Assembly (NCBI GenBank): GCA_019915135.1
Contig: JAHLMK010000015.1
Location: 930,001 to 994,000, forward strand
Length of the DNA stretch: 64,000 nt
Source of the DNA: Strobilurus pachycystidiatus
Taxonomy: Eukaryota > Basidiomycota > Agaricomycetes > Agaricales > Physalacriaceae
Direction: 5' to 3'
Positions within the stretch are counted from its first letter, which is position 1. Every line of letters begins with the position of its first letter. The translations under genes and the position numbers were made by a program. The notes beneath the pieces were generated by a model, which was not told where the DNA came from, did no database searches, and saw only the letters and a list, made by a program, of their open reading frames with translations. Shown here piece after piece: positions 1-9,911 of this stretch.

Positions 1-1
1 T

Positions 2-530
2 TGGACTCCCATCGCAAAACTGCTTCCCACAACGCCGCATGTTCCGTCCGCGAAGGACCTGATCACTACGCGCGACCTTGGCGCCGGTCTTGTCGCTTAT
101 GCGCTCGACTACGACCCTCCTGCCAACACACCCGACTTCCTTATGTACCTCGGCATGCATCTTACGCTCATCATTCCCAAGGTTCATCGTCTGGACCTTA
201 AGAAGGCGTGCTGGAATCCCGACGTGGCACTGGAGATCACCGGCTATGTTGACAAGATCATGGAGAGAGTCCTTGTGCGTACTCCTTCGCTTTGTTCTTT
301 TCCTGATCCTGACTTCATCCTGTCCTTGTTTTCTTTAGGCCGTCGCTCATGACCTTCGCACCTTTTCCGAATGGTTCCAAGGTGTCGACGGACATGGCGG
401 TGTTCTTTTTCAATCTTCGCCTCTATGTAGGGATGCTGGTACACCTTCTTGGGATTCACCCTCAGACGCCAACGCACCACATCGCCCATATTCTTCAACC
501 TTTGGTGAGCAGCTGCAAGAAGGCGTCTAA
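2..530 (+). CDS. 3' end of an unrecognised gene (partial, 2 exons)
   Basis: An open frame enters from the left edge (frame starting at base 2) and reads DLGAGLVAYALDYDPP and LMYLGMHLTLIIPK. A GTGCGT donor at 275 and a TTTCTTTAG acceptor ending at 338 define a 64-bp phase-0 intron. The frame then continues (AVAHDLRTFSEWFQG) to TAA at 528-530. I do not recognise the family. Reading through the intron would leave the frame, which supports splicing. The stretch just downstream is the edge of a retrotransposon on the opposite strand, so this gene ends close to that element. Confidence 0.5.
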
Positions 531-776
531 CGCCCCCTTCCCTGATGCTTCGTGCCTTGTCTTGCTTCCTTATTCTATCCTTAGTTCACAGCTACCTTAG
601 CTACTATTGTAGCCAGCTGGGCACAGAATAAGTCTTAAAATAAAAAAATTTATAGTCTTTGAATAAATGGACCGATGTCCCTCTATTCCCTCTTTACTTT
701 TCTGATGACGTCCCCGTCATCTGGTATGGTACCTTAGCTTCCTTTGAAGCTATAGGTCATTCCTGGGTGTCCAAGG
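531..776. other. Intergenic strip; possible polypurine tract of the retroelement
   Basis: No gene seen. On the minus strand, 679-706 is almost purely purine (runs of A and G with two T). That is the right position for the polypurine tract that primes plus-strand synthesis just after pol. No 3' LTR matching the region right of 8213 could be recognised to its left, where an AT-rich stretch (635-665) follows. Confidence 0.3.
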
Positions 777-2491
777 TCACGTAGTTCTTGCAAGGACATC
801 TAAGGTCTTCGTGATCGGTTTACTTATGAAGTGTAGTCGATCAAAGAACTGTTTTCCAAGGTCTATAGGATCTCGTCGCGATACAAAAGGTATTACACGG
901 AACTGAGCTATCTTGTCTTTGTAGATTGTTCCGTCCAACTCGCAGACCACATAGTTTCCTGCCGAGGTCCTTGTTACTACCGCGTAAGGTCCCATGAACC
1001 TTTCCTTGAACTTCGCATTCATTTCTGATTCGATCCTAGTGTTCCTTACTAGTACTAGTTCACCAGTTTTGAATTTGTAGCGAGGGATACTGTTCTGGAA
1101 GTCCTCTAGGAACTTCGCAGCGGCCTTCTGTTTATTCAGAAGGACCTTTGACCTTAGTCTAACAGTATCTTCTTTGTGCTTGATGAGCTGCCTAGCTCGG
1201 AAGGCCACAAGGTCCGAATGGGAGACCAGTCGGTCTGGTGCTTCAACCAGCCAAGTCAATTCCTCCAGGTCCATTGGCATTATTGGTTCGCAACCGGTTA
1301 CTGCCTGGAACGCTGAAGTACCTAGACTCCTCTTTATGGTAATGCGCTCAGCCCAAAGGACCTCATGTAGGAACTCTGGCCATTGCTCGGGTTTACCCCT
1401 GCATACCTTGAAGAGAGATTGACGGATATCCCAGTGTCCTCGTTCAACCTTTCCGTTGGCTTGCTTATTGTACGCCGTGATCAAGATACCTGTAATACCA
1501 TATTTCTGTTCAATATGTACTAAAGCCTTCTTGATTGCTGGCCCATTGTCGGTTACAATTTCCTTGATACAACCCCACCTGCATAGAATGTCCTCGAAGA
1601 TCCATTCTCCCAGCGACTCGGCGGTCTCTTCCTTGAGAGCCCTTGCCTCTGGCCAACTTGTTAATCCACACCTTGCGACGGTCACAGCATTGAAGCCGGC
1701 CCATTTTGAAGGTCGTTTCTTTCGAATGGATTCCTCTCCTGCCTTAGGCATCCGGAAGGTGTCTATATAAGCCCTTTCGTAGATACCTGGAGTCGAAGTA
1801 ATTGTTGGTGCAACTTTTATGTTACGTTTCTGGCGTTTCTGGCATAGTACACAGGTCCTTACATACCATCGTATGTCGACCTCCATACCTGGCCACCAGA
1901 ATCGCTTCATGATGAGTTGTAATACGGAATATTGTCCTTTATGTCCTGCCCGGTCGTGTAGAGCTTTACAAACCGGGATTCGTTCATTTGGAAGTAGCAC
2001 TCGACGGGGGTGGGAGTCTGAATGTGTTCGGTATAACCTTTCATGCTGGACAAAGAAGTCTTTGCTCCATTTCTCCAAGTCTTCGTCCTCAAGTACATCT
2101 TCCGATTGTAAGTAAGGTTGAAGTTTGGGCAAATAGGTCTCCCACAACCGTTCCCGTTTGCTCTTATTGAGCTCTGGGAACTCTGTGATATGCATCCAAC
2201 CTTCGATATCCTTAACGTTGACTAGTCCCGAAGTCCTTACTGCTTTAGAAACCTTTATATGGTCGGGTAAAGGACTCCGTACTATTTCTTGGAAGAAGCC
2301 TCCCCTGCTGTCGATGTCATTCCTGAAAGTGTCAAAGTCTAAAGGTTGCTTTTCTATAGGCAGACCTTTGGGCTCCTGGTACTCAAAGGTATTGACTTCG
2401 TCATCCTCTATGTTTACGTGAGGTCTGGGTACTACTACATCATGCTCTGAGGCTGGACGGCGACTTAAACCATCCGGGCCATGAACCTTTC
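777..2491 (-). pseudogene. pol, downstream part: integrase (separated from RT by a MITE)
   Basis: Continues the pol frame after the MITE insertion. The first residues read GPDGLSRRP, the conserved linker that follows RNase H in Ty3/gypsy elements. Next comes an HHCC zinc finger (HDRAGH, then CVLC). The integrase core has the first Asp in YIDTF, the second in VTDNG and the Glu in NGKVERGH. A GPY/F-like module (RFMGPYAVV) follows near the C-terminus. Stop TGA is at 777-779. No chromodomain was seen. Removing the MITE plus one target-site copy (470 nt) brings this frame back into register with the RT frame. The catalytic residues look intact; the gene is broken only by the insertion. Confidence 0.85.
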
Positions 2492-2499
2492 CTGGTACG

Positions 2500-2961
2500 T
2501 AGACATAACCACGAATAAGGAGTAAAGGAGAATATTCATGAATATATTCCTAATCTTATTCATGAATATGAATATGATGAATATATTATATTCGTGAATA
2601 AGAATAAGTTGACGAATATAGAATATGAACCTTCAAGTTCACATAATCCTCAACTCATTCATGAGTGTCTGACAATACTGAATTCTCAGTACTGAAGACA
2701 AGTTTATGATAAATTTAGATGCTGTTTGAATGATTTATAGTTCATTCAATAACTTTAACTGTGATTTTGAGTGACATTGAGATGATTATACTTGTATATT
2801 CGTGAATATTCATGAATAAAAGCGAAATATTCCCAGTGAAGATTAAGTTGACGAATAAGATTAAGAGTATATTCATGAATAACAATTATGACCCTTGGAG
2901 GGGGGATTATTCGTGTGCATGAATAAGAATATACTCGAATATATATTCGTGGACATCTCTA
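2500..2961. mobile_element. hAT-type MITE (462 bp) inside pol
   Basis: A 462-bp AT-rich block bounded by an exact 8-bp target-site duplication, CTGGTACG, at 2492-2499 and 2962-2969. Its ends are inverted repeats: TAGACATAACCACGAATA at 2500-2517 against TAGAGATGTCCACGAATA read from 2961 inward (15 of 18 match). An 8-bp duplication and TIRs starting TAG are the hallmark of hAT elements. The interior has many copies of the palindromic words TATTCATGAATA/TATTCGTGAATA, a subterminal-repeat style typical of hAT transposase binding. It encodes no protein, so it is non-autonomous. The insertion lies in the RNase H-integrase linker of pol. Confidence 0.85.
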
Positions 2962-2969
2962 CTGGTACG

Positions 2970-5140
2970 TGTACAAGCGTGAAGTGGTACATCAAGATCT
3001 CCTCCGCCCACCTTTGCAGGTTTGCGTTCGCTAAGGAGTCCACGTTTGATAACATGCCCTTGATGTATTTTGCATCTACTTCAATTTCTAGTTTTCTACA
3101 CCCTAGAAGGTAGTACTTGCACGCGGACAGAGCTCTGAAGAGCCCAAATAGTTCTCGCTTGGCTTGCGAGTACCTTGCCTCTCTTTCGTTCAATGTCAGA
3201 GACATAAACTTTGCAAAGTATCGTTTCTTGGGGTCCTTGGGATCTACCTGAGACAGATAGAAACCTACTGCCTGGTAAGAGGTGTCTACCGACAGCGTGA
3301 TTGGCGTGGACCATTCATAATTCAGTGGTTTCAGCATCGGACAAGTTCGTATGGCTTCCTTTAAGGTATCCATACTTTCCTGCTCCTCGTCTGTCCATCT
3401 GAACTTGGTAATGTCTTTGGTTAACCTGGTCAAAGGTAACGCCTTCTTAGAGTAGTCCTTTACAAATGCTCTGAAGATTCCAGCTGTTCCTAAGAACGAA
3501 CGGACTTCCGTGAGCGCTTTACAAGGGGGCCAATCCGAGATCACCTTAACGCGATCTTCAGCTGGCTTTCTACCTTCGTAGGTACAGACATGTCCCACTA
3601 CCACAATTTCTTCTGCACAAATGATAGCCTTGTGACCAGAAAAGGTCCCTCCGGCATGTTTCATTCGTTGTATGATTCTGTTCATGTTCACAAGGTGTTC
3701 CCAAACGAAACGCCTTACTTCAGGATGACCTGGAAGCGTTTCGTAGGTACCATCAGCTTGTTCATATCGCGTGGCGGGCCCGCGGACGGGCACATCGTCG
3801 ATATAAGGTCTGGTGAAGGCTGGTATTTCATCCTTGAGAATCGTTGTAACATCGTCATGAAAGATAGGTACTGAATTAGTCCAGCCCATTGGTAAGGTCT
3901 TTAACCTTAACGCTCCGTAAGGTGTCGAGAAGGTGGTCATATCGCGAGACGCGGTGGCAAGGAGCCGTTCGTCGTATCCAACGAACAGGTCCAAGGTCCC
4001 TCCACAACTTCGTCCTGCAAAGGACTCCGCTAGTTCCTCCGTGGCTGGAGGTAACCCTGAGTGCGCAATGGTCACCGCATTGAGTGGTTCCAGACTGTGC
4101 ACTAGGCGAAGTTTCTTTCCATCCTTCTTCACAACACAGAACCACCTGGAGCGGTATGAGGAGTTCGAAGGCTCATACACGCCCGAGTCTAGTTTGTGTT
4201 TGATAATCTTACAGACTTCGTCATAGATTCCTGGTGGAATTGGTATATTCCTTAACACCCAAGGTGTGTGCGGTATTACCGGGATATCCACTGGTGGAAA
4301 GAACTCTGGTTTGAAGTGTCCTTTCTCAGATTCTTCCCAGGCAAAGCCTTCGTTCTGGTTACAGAAGATGGAGTCTATAATCCGTCTTTCTGCATCCGTC
4401 AGGAAGTCCCCGACGTGGTCGGCTTGTATCTGTTCCCTCCTTTCGGCAGTATACCTACCTGTGGGTACGAAGGGTGGTGGATCAGGTACTAATTCCGGCA
4501 TCCCAGCTAGTGGGTCTCCATGAATGTGGCGCTTGATCCTGAATTCTTCAGGTAAGGTTCCAAGGTGAGCTTTGGTTTTCAAGGCTACTGGTTTGTACTT
4601 CTTTCCTACGAATACACCCCTCTTAGGGATCTGACTTTCCAACCTTAGGAACTCCTGTTGTGCCTCCGCCATGTAATCCTTTGGTAAGGTTACCGACAAG
4701 CCCGTAAAGACTTGTTCTAACTCCTTTGGTACCCCGTAAAAGAGATTCAAAGTCGCCGTGGCGTAGGACTTAAATTCTTCTTGGTCTTCCGCAATCTGAT
4801 TGATATTGAATACCTTGCGAAAGCCTTGAATCTTGGTTGGGACCTTTAATAGTCCCGAAGGTGTCACCATATGTTCTGGGACAGTCATATGTGTCAATGC
4901 TTGATGCATCGATGCATGCATAAAGGCGTGTTGTTTCCTTAGCCGTTTGGCTGCCTGATGAACCCTATTGGGTGACTTCTTCATGTATAAGGACGTTAAG
5001 TCCCCTTCCCCGAAGGTCTCCCTGTTATCACCAGGTATCCAACTTTGCTTTACTTCGATGTTTCCTTCTGGTGACCTTTCAAGGATCAACACAGCTTCTT
5101 CATAGGAGTTTCCTACGTCCTTAGGTTCCCGTGAAAACCC
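2970..5140 (-). pseudogene. pol, upstream part: reverse transcriptase and RNase H
   Basis: Open from the frameshift heptamer at 5134-5140 to the MITE at 2961. RT motifs visible: LRLVHSLEPLN, the first catalytic Asp region (GTLDLFVGYDER), LPMGWTNS and the YIDD box (RPYIDDVPV). RNase H follows (ITLSVDTSYQAVGFYL, AKRELFGLFRALS). There is no ATG near the frame's beginning, only GTG at 5090-5092, which argues for expression as a fusion by -1 frameshifting from the protease frame. In the present sequence translation would run into the MITE and stop at 2873-2875, so the protein loses integrase. Confidence 0.85.
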
Positions 5141-6285
5141 GTTTGTCCCCCTGGAATCATATGTCTTGGGATCTGTCCTCGACGGTAAGAAGGTAGCGAT
5201 AACTTCTTCCCATTGGTGTTATCCGTAAGGGTTCCGATTGCGTTCCCGTTGGGAAGGTTGGTGATGACCAGGTTTGAAACGATCTCGAAAGGTCGTCCCA
5301 GTAGGACCTCATAGGCGGGATCCTGCAACACATGCAACTGAAGGTAATAGACAATTCCTTCAAAGTCAAAAGGTATGTTACGAGCCAATCCCAAGGTACT
5401 GGTTCGTCCCTTGTCCGCACTTTCCATAGTAATGGTGAAAGTGGGATCATAGGCTATTCCTAGTTCCAATGCCGCCTTGAGCGAAATGGAGGCGATCTGC
5501 GACCCACCATCCACTAAACTCTCCTTTTTACCATTCTTGTTGATCAAGGGCCAAAAGGTTCGTAGATCGGCATTTTCCGGCGCCATATTGCCACTTATCA
5601 TTTGAAAGGGACCAGTATAGTGACCTCCGGAAAGGTTTACAAACTGTTCTACCGCATCGTGGACTATAATTCCACCAATAGGTAAATCACCTTGCTCATG
5701 AAAGTTGACTGAATATAGCTCGGGTTGGAAGTGATCTTGGACCGTATCGGCCACTACTTCCGTCTTGAATACAGCCACAGGCGTGTTGCGTTTCCTGATG
5801 AAGTCCGAAATGCTCTGCTGCCAAGGGGGGTTGGTAGCTAGTAGGGCTTCGGGTAACAAGAACTTCCAGGCTTCACGCCAACTGGGATTCTTGTGCAAGA
5901 GTTCTTCTGCCAGGCTACGACGTTGGAAACTCTTGACCTTAGGTTCCTTAGGTTGAACCTTTGGTTGGTTCTTTTCTGGCAGAGTTGAATCTGCTTTTGG
6001 TTGCGGCACCGGGTCGGGTTCTTCCATCGCCAGGACTTTGTCAAGAAGGTCCTGGTCAACAGGTTCTACTTCTTGAGTGACTTCCGGCTTGGAGAATGAT
6101 ACCTTAGGCGGCGCTGCTTTTGGAATGACCACGGACACCCGGTCCTTAGGCCATGAGGTTACCTTGTTTTGTGGAGTGGAATCCACAGGTGCACTAGGTG
6201 CTTTTGCGCTCTGACGAGTCTGACGAGTTTCTACAGTGAACTGGCTCTCCGGAGGAGTATGTGCTAACTGCACTCCTTCCTTCAT
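5113..6285 (-). CDS. Retroelement aspartic-protease frame (pro)
   Basis: A 390-codon frame. The first half is Pro/Lys/Gln-rich and probably disordered. The second half holds a retropepsin-like domain with LVDGGSQIASI as the flap-proximal Asp motif, followed by LQLHVLQDPAYEVLLGRPF, the usual ILG-type second half. The catalytic motif is D-G-G instead of the common D-[ST]-G, which may be a family variant or loss of activity. The ATG overlaps the gag stop as ATGA (6282-6285), and the frame is also open upstream of that ATG, so -1 frameshifting or termination-reinitiation are both possible. It ends at TAG 5113-5115, 18 nt after a GGGTTTT heptamer leading into pol. Confidence 0.75.
   Translation of the reverse strand: MKEGVQLAHTPPESQFTVETRQTRQSAKAPSAPVDSTPQNKVTSWPKDRVSVVIPKAAPPKVSFSKPEVTQEVEPVDQDLLDKVLAMEEPDPVPQPKADSTLPEKNQPKVQPKEPKVKSFQRRSLAEELLHKNPSWREAWKFLLPEALLATNPPWQQSISDFIRKRNTPVAVFKTEVVADTVQDHFQPELYSVNFHEQGDLPIGGIIVHDAVEQFVNLSGGHYTGPFQMISGNMAPENADLRTFWPLINKNGKKESLVDGGSQIASISLKAALELGIAYDPTFTITMESADKGRTSTLGLARNIPFDFEGIVYYLQLHVLQDPAYEVLLGRPFEIVSNLVITNLPNGNAIGTLTDNTNGKKLSLPSYRRGQIPRHMIPGGQTGFHGNLRT
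5134..5140 (-). promoter_or_regulatory. Predicted -1 frameshift heptamer G GGT TTT, pro to pol
   Basis: Reading the minus strand in the pro frame the codons are ACG GGT TTT CAC. This forms an X XXY YYZ heptamer exactly in the phase needed for tandem -1 slippage (GGT TTT to GGG TTT). After slipping, the frame is open into RT. The pro stop follows 18 nt later. A short hairpin is possible downstream (GTAGGA/TCCTAT around a 3-nt loop, overlapping the stop). Confidence 0.6.
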
Positions 6286-7640
6286 CGAGCCCTGCCGAAA
6301 CCCTGATAGGCGTCGGGGGCAAACTCTTCTTCTTGGGTTGGGGTTTGAACATACATCGCGACCTCAGGTGCGAACTCATCTTCTTGAGATTGGAACGCCG
6401 ATACCTTAGGTGCATTTTCTTGTTGAAACTTCTGAACTTGTTCCCAAGGGCTGAGAGGCTGCTTGGGACTAACCCTTTGAATAGGTTGACTAGTAGTTCC
6501 GTTCGTTACATGATATATGTTGGTACCGCCAGGCTTGTAGATATGACCATTGCTTTCGCACATTTCCTTTGTAGGACAATTTGCTACAATGTGTCCTAGC
6601 TCACGACAGAAGTAGCACCTTCCATCGTTAACTACGAACTTGTTTCCTGGGAACGCGCCCGGAGGAGCTTTGTAGAGTCCATTCGGTAAGTTGGTCGGGA
6701 CTGAGACACCTTGAGCAGGTGTTTGTAGATAAATCGGCGAGGCTTCTTGTACAAAACCTTGGGTGCGGAGTCCTTGCGGACCTCCACGCTGTAAGGTATG
6801 GAGAAGTTCTGCCATCATCTTCTGATCAGCCTTGCGAGCCTCTTCGCGTTCCTTTTCTCCTTTCTGGATAATGTCCTGAAGGCTAGCTACCCTATTCAGG
6901 TATTCATCCAACTCCTCTGTCTTGATTCGGGTGGTCGAGGCGGGAATAAGTTCTCTGTTATAAGGACTATCCTTCGCACTCTTGCTCATCCATTTATCGG
7001 TCAAGAAGTAGTTGGAGATCGCTGCCTCGACCTCTGACAACGTGAAGTCATAGGTGGGGGTTGTCCCGGCTGTTGCATTAGCTTTCGCATCGCGCCTGAG
7101 GTCCCCAAGTACATTATGCCAAACTCCCTCTGTGATAGAGGACTTGATATCTTCTATAGCACCCTTATTGGTAAGTTCTCCCGACGTGATAAGATGTCCC
7201 ATGATATGGAGCACTTCGCGCTGAAAGCTTTCCCATTTCTGCTTGTTGGCTACGGGCCTAGCCAGGTACGGGTCCAAGGCATCCTTTAGGTCGGCCGGGA
7301 CGTACGTAGGATCGTTCTTCCCCTTTGAGTATGAGGAAAGAACTGATTCTTGGAAGTCCGCCCAGACACCTTTCAGGTAGTCTGGGTTTTTGTGCCACCT
7401 TAGGCGTTGTTCGTGGCCGGCGTATAGCGCCGCTACTTCCAACTTAGTACCTTGTTCGGTGATTCCTGTCTGGTCAAAGATCCAGTTGCACATCGTGAAG
7501 AATTCCCTCACATCGTCTCCAGAGTGTCCCTTGAACTTTGGGGCATCCCTTGAGAATGGTATCGGGATCTTCTTGCCTTGGATCTCGCCTCTAGCTTCAG
7601 CGCTAAGTTCCTCGGAAGGTACAATTGCTCGTACTGCCAT
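6282..7640 (-). CDS. Retroelement Gag with CCHC zinc knuckle
   Basis: The frame encodes a helical capsid-like region (FSRDAPKFKGHSGDDVREF is the typical start of a Ty3/gypsy Gag). It ends with one zinc knuckle, CYFCRELGHIVANC, matching CX2CX4HX4C. The first ATG of the frame is at 7638-7640 (MAVRAIVPS), which I use as the start. The frame is open further upstream to an in-frame TGA at 8151-8153 with no ATG, so an N-terminal Ser/Pro-rich extension would need a non-ATG start or a spliced leader. It ends TGA at 6282-6284, overlapping the protease ATG, with a GGGTTTC heptamer 12 nt before the stop. Confidence 0.75.
   Translation of the reverse strand: MAVRAIVPSEELSAEARGEIQGKKIPIPFSRDAPKFKGHSGDDVREFFTMCNWIFDQTGITEQGTKLEVAALYAGHEQRLRWHKNPDYLKGVWADFQESVLSSYSKGKNDPTYVPADLKDALDPYLARPVANKQKWESFQREVLHIMGHLITSGELTNKGAIEDIKSSITEGVWHNVLGDLRRDAKANATAGTTPTYDFTLSEVEAAISNYFLTDKWMSKSAKDSPYNRELIPASTTRIKTEELDEYLNRVASLQDIIQKGEKEREEARKADQKMMAELLHTLQRGGPQGLRTQGFVQEASPIYLQTPAQGVSVPTNLPNGLYKAPPGAFPGNKFVVNDGRCYFCRELGHIVANCPTKEMCESNGHIYKPGGTNIYHVTNGTTSQPIQRVSPKQPLSPWEQVQKFQQENAPKVSAFQSQEDEFAPEVAMYVQTPTQEEEFAPDAYQGFGRAR
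6297..6303 (-). promoter_or_regulatory. Predicted -1 frameshift heptamer G GGT TTC, gag to pro
   Basis: In the gag frame the codons are CAG GGT TTC GGC, giving an X XXY YYZ heptamer in the correct phase. After a -1 slip the protease frame is open through the ATG that overlaps the gag stop. A hairpin (GTGC, 5-nt loop, GCAC) lies about 20 nt downstream, farther than usual. The same Gly-Phe codon pair is used at the pro-pol site. Confidence 0.5.
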
Positions 7641-8195
7641 TACTGGAACTGGTATCGTGTTTTGGGTAGACGGGTTAAAGTCAATGAAGGGGGTAATAGG
7701 TTCTGGACTTTCGGGGTCTTCAAGGTCAGTCAAAGGACTTCCGAAAGGTGTCACAAATGCGGGACTAGGCGAAGTTCTAGAGTCCGAATGTCTTCGGATA
7801 CTGGTTGGAGTTCTCGAAGGTGATTCAGGATCTGAAGAAGATCTGATCCTAGAGGCAGTAGGTGTTGAAGGTGGTACTTGCGTACGTTTCTTCTTTTGGT
7901 TCTTGGGAGTAGTCGGGTCTGCAAAGCGTCGCTGTGCTTGAGCTACTTCACTAGGTAAACCGTTGTAAAGTGAGCCGGCGATTGGGCGATTGCTTCTTAG
8001 GCGACTAGTGATACCAGAGGTTGCTGGATTTGAAGATCCGGCAATAACTGGGTCTCCTTTTGGTGGTTGTGGATTTGCGCGGTTCTGGCTGTTGGTGTAA
8101 CGACCAGAGTTCCTTGCAGCCAGTGTCTTTTGTTTATGGAGATTCCGATCTCAAGGTCGACTTAGAAGTCTCTTTCGAAATCAAAATTTACACCC

Positions 8196-8212
8196 CCTCG
8201 CGGTGGGCTCCA
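8196..8212 (-). promoter_or_regulatory. Candidate tRNA primer binding site
   Basis: On the minus strand TGGAGCCCACCGCGAGG begins with TGG, complementary to a tRNA 3' CCA. It lies between the non-coding 5' region and gag, where a PBS belongs. I cannot name the tRNA, and the LTR end next to it is not confirmed. Confidence 0.3.
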
Positions 8213-9911
8213 AAATATGATGTGCAAGTTCGGAATAGACCTCTGAAAAGAAGCTATCGTCTAACCACACTATCAATCCTTATCACAACTAGTACTCCTT
8301 GTAAGGGAGCTGGGGTGCACAAAGGTTCAAGAGAACAAGGTGCTTTTGGGTAATGGAGAAATAGAGATGTATTCCGAATCGCTGTAGTTAAACTACGAGT
8401 TGTTTTTGGGGGTGTAGGGATTCTGATCAAAATGACACAAGAAAACCTTGAAGTCGTAGGCCGAACCTCTTGACGTATGAAGACCTTAAACAGCGCGAGG
8501 CAATGTAGCTTCTACCTATCAAGTGCTCTGGTGTACAAGGACTTTGTCTTGGAATCGTCAGGCCGCTACCGCAGGTTTTACGCCACTGGACTGCTAACGA
8601 TAAGGACTCCTTCTTGCACTTAAACCAAACTTCTAGTGTCTTGCACCGGGACCAAAGGTTCCGAAAGGTGTCTCAGACGTTGACAACACTCGTTCAAACT
8701 CAACTTATTCCTCAAAGGAAAGTACTTCACGAAATAGCGTGAATGCAGGGCAGAACCACTTGCAAACCGGCCTTCTTGCGAATACAAGGTTCTAACACCA
8801 AGTAGATTCGTTGGTACTCGACTTGGTACGTCGGAATAAGGTTCTTTTGAGTCCTTCAAGGAGCTTGGCAACACCTGATGTCTTTAAATCTTGGAAAGGT
8901 CTTTGGGGTCTTTGGGGTCTTTGGGTTCTTTGCAGAAATGAGTCGAAACTCGAGATAGATTCACTACAATGGCTGCGTCTGACTAGCGGCTACTGGGGGG
9001 GATCTAAGCTACCGAAATATGGGTCCTTTGGGCCCTTTTATACTACTGGTGGGTTCCTACTGAGTAAGCATCTATTCTAGGATCGGATACATCGGACTTT
9101 CGAGTCATACAAGTGCTGGATTCTTATTGGCTATCCCTGGTCGAAACAACTGCGGACAGGCCGCTTGGTCCTTTAGCCATATATGCCACCTTGGCGGTAT
9201 GGTACAATCCTTGTGCCCAGGAGATCAAGGTCCGATAAGGACTTCGATCCTTAGGTATCTTTATGTTGCAAGGTCCTACGGACACCTGCTTTCTTGTGGA
9301 TAGGTTGGATGGAGATCGTTAAGAACGTCCTTTCGAGCGCAGACACTACAGGGGAGTGCTTTCTTAAAGTGGTAATACACCCTACTTTCGGGGTGGTCCT
9401 TGATCGTGGATCATGATCGATCGGCATAGCGGAAGGCGTCGGTTCGGAGTCCTTGACAGCTCCGAAGATTGTTTCCCCAAAAGGGTTGTGACGTCCTTGA
9501 ACTATTTCGGGACCTTCCAGGTCTTTGGGTTGAGGTGCGCAGGTCTTGGGTCGCTCGAACTGAACCGCCTGGAGACCTTTGGACCCTCCTTGGGTGCGAA
9601 TGGTTATAGCACATCGTCTGTAGTACAAGGTACACGCAAAGGTACGGGATCTTGAAAGGGATCCAACGCGCGGATAAGGATATTCGGATGAAGGTGATCG
9701 AAGGTTTCGATCGCGCCTGTCCTAAAGGACTTGTTAAGGCGCCTGGACCTTGTCCTGGAGGCTTGCCCGCGTCAAGGCAGTAACTCCTGCGTGCTCTATC
9801 CTAAGTACTTGACTGGAGGTTCCTAAGGTCTTTGGGCTGTTCAGGAATCGCAAAATTCCCCGTTTCCAGTACTGGAATAGTACCCTGCGTATCACCGGTA
9901 GGGTGGCACAG

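Larger units (their letters stand above)
679..8212 (-). mobile_element. Ty3/gypsy LTR retrotransposon, internal region (gag-pro-pol)
   Basis: Reading on the minus strand the order is gag with a CCHC knuckle, an aspartic-protease frame, then reverse transcriptase, RNase H and integrase. This protease-RT-RH-IN order is that of Metaviridae (Ty3/gypsy). The three frames are each shifted by -1 from the previous one. A candidate primer binding site lies at 8196-8212 and a candidate polypurine tract at 679-706. Pol is interrupted by a hAT-type MITE at 2500-2961, but otherwise all frames are open, so the copy was probably young when the MITE landed. LTR limits could not be fixed: about 2 kb of non-coding DNA lies on the 5' side and almost nothing on the 3' side. 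This suggests a truncated or diverged 3' LTR. Confidence 0.85.

Noticed and set aside
2158..2421. Plus-strand 87-codon frame
   Set aside because: Antisense to the retroelement linker/integrase region, which reads continuously on the minus strand.
2873..5092. GTG at 5092 as a genuine start of RT
   Set aside because: Non-ATG start is unlikely; the frame is open upstream to an in-phase slippery heptamer, which explains expression better.
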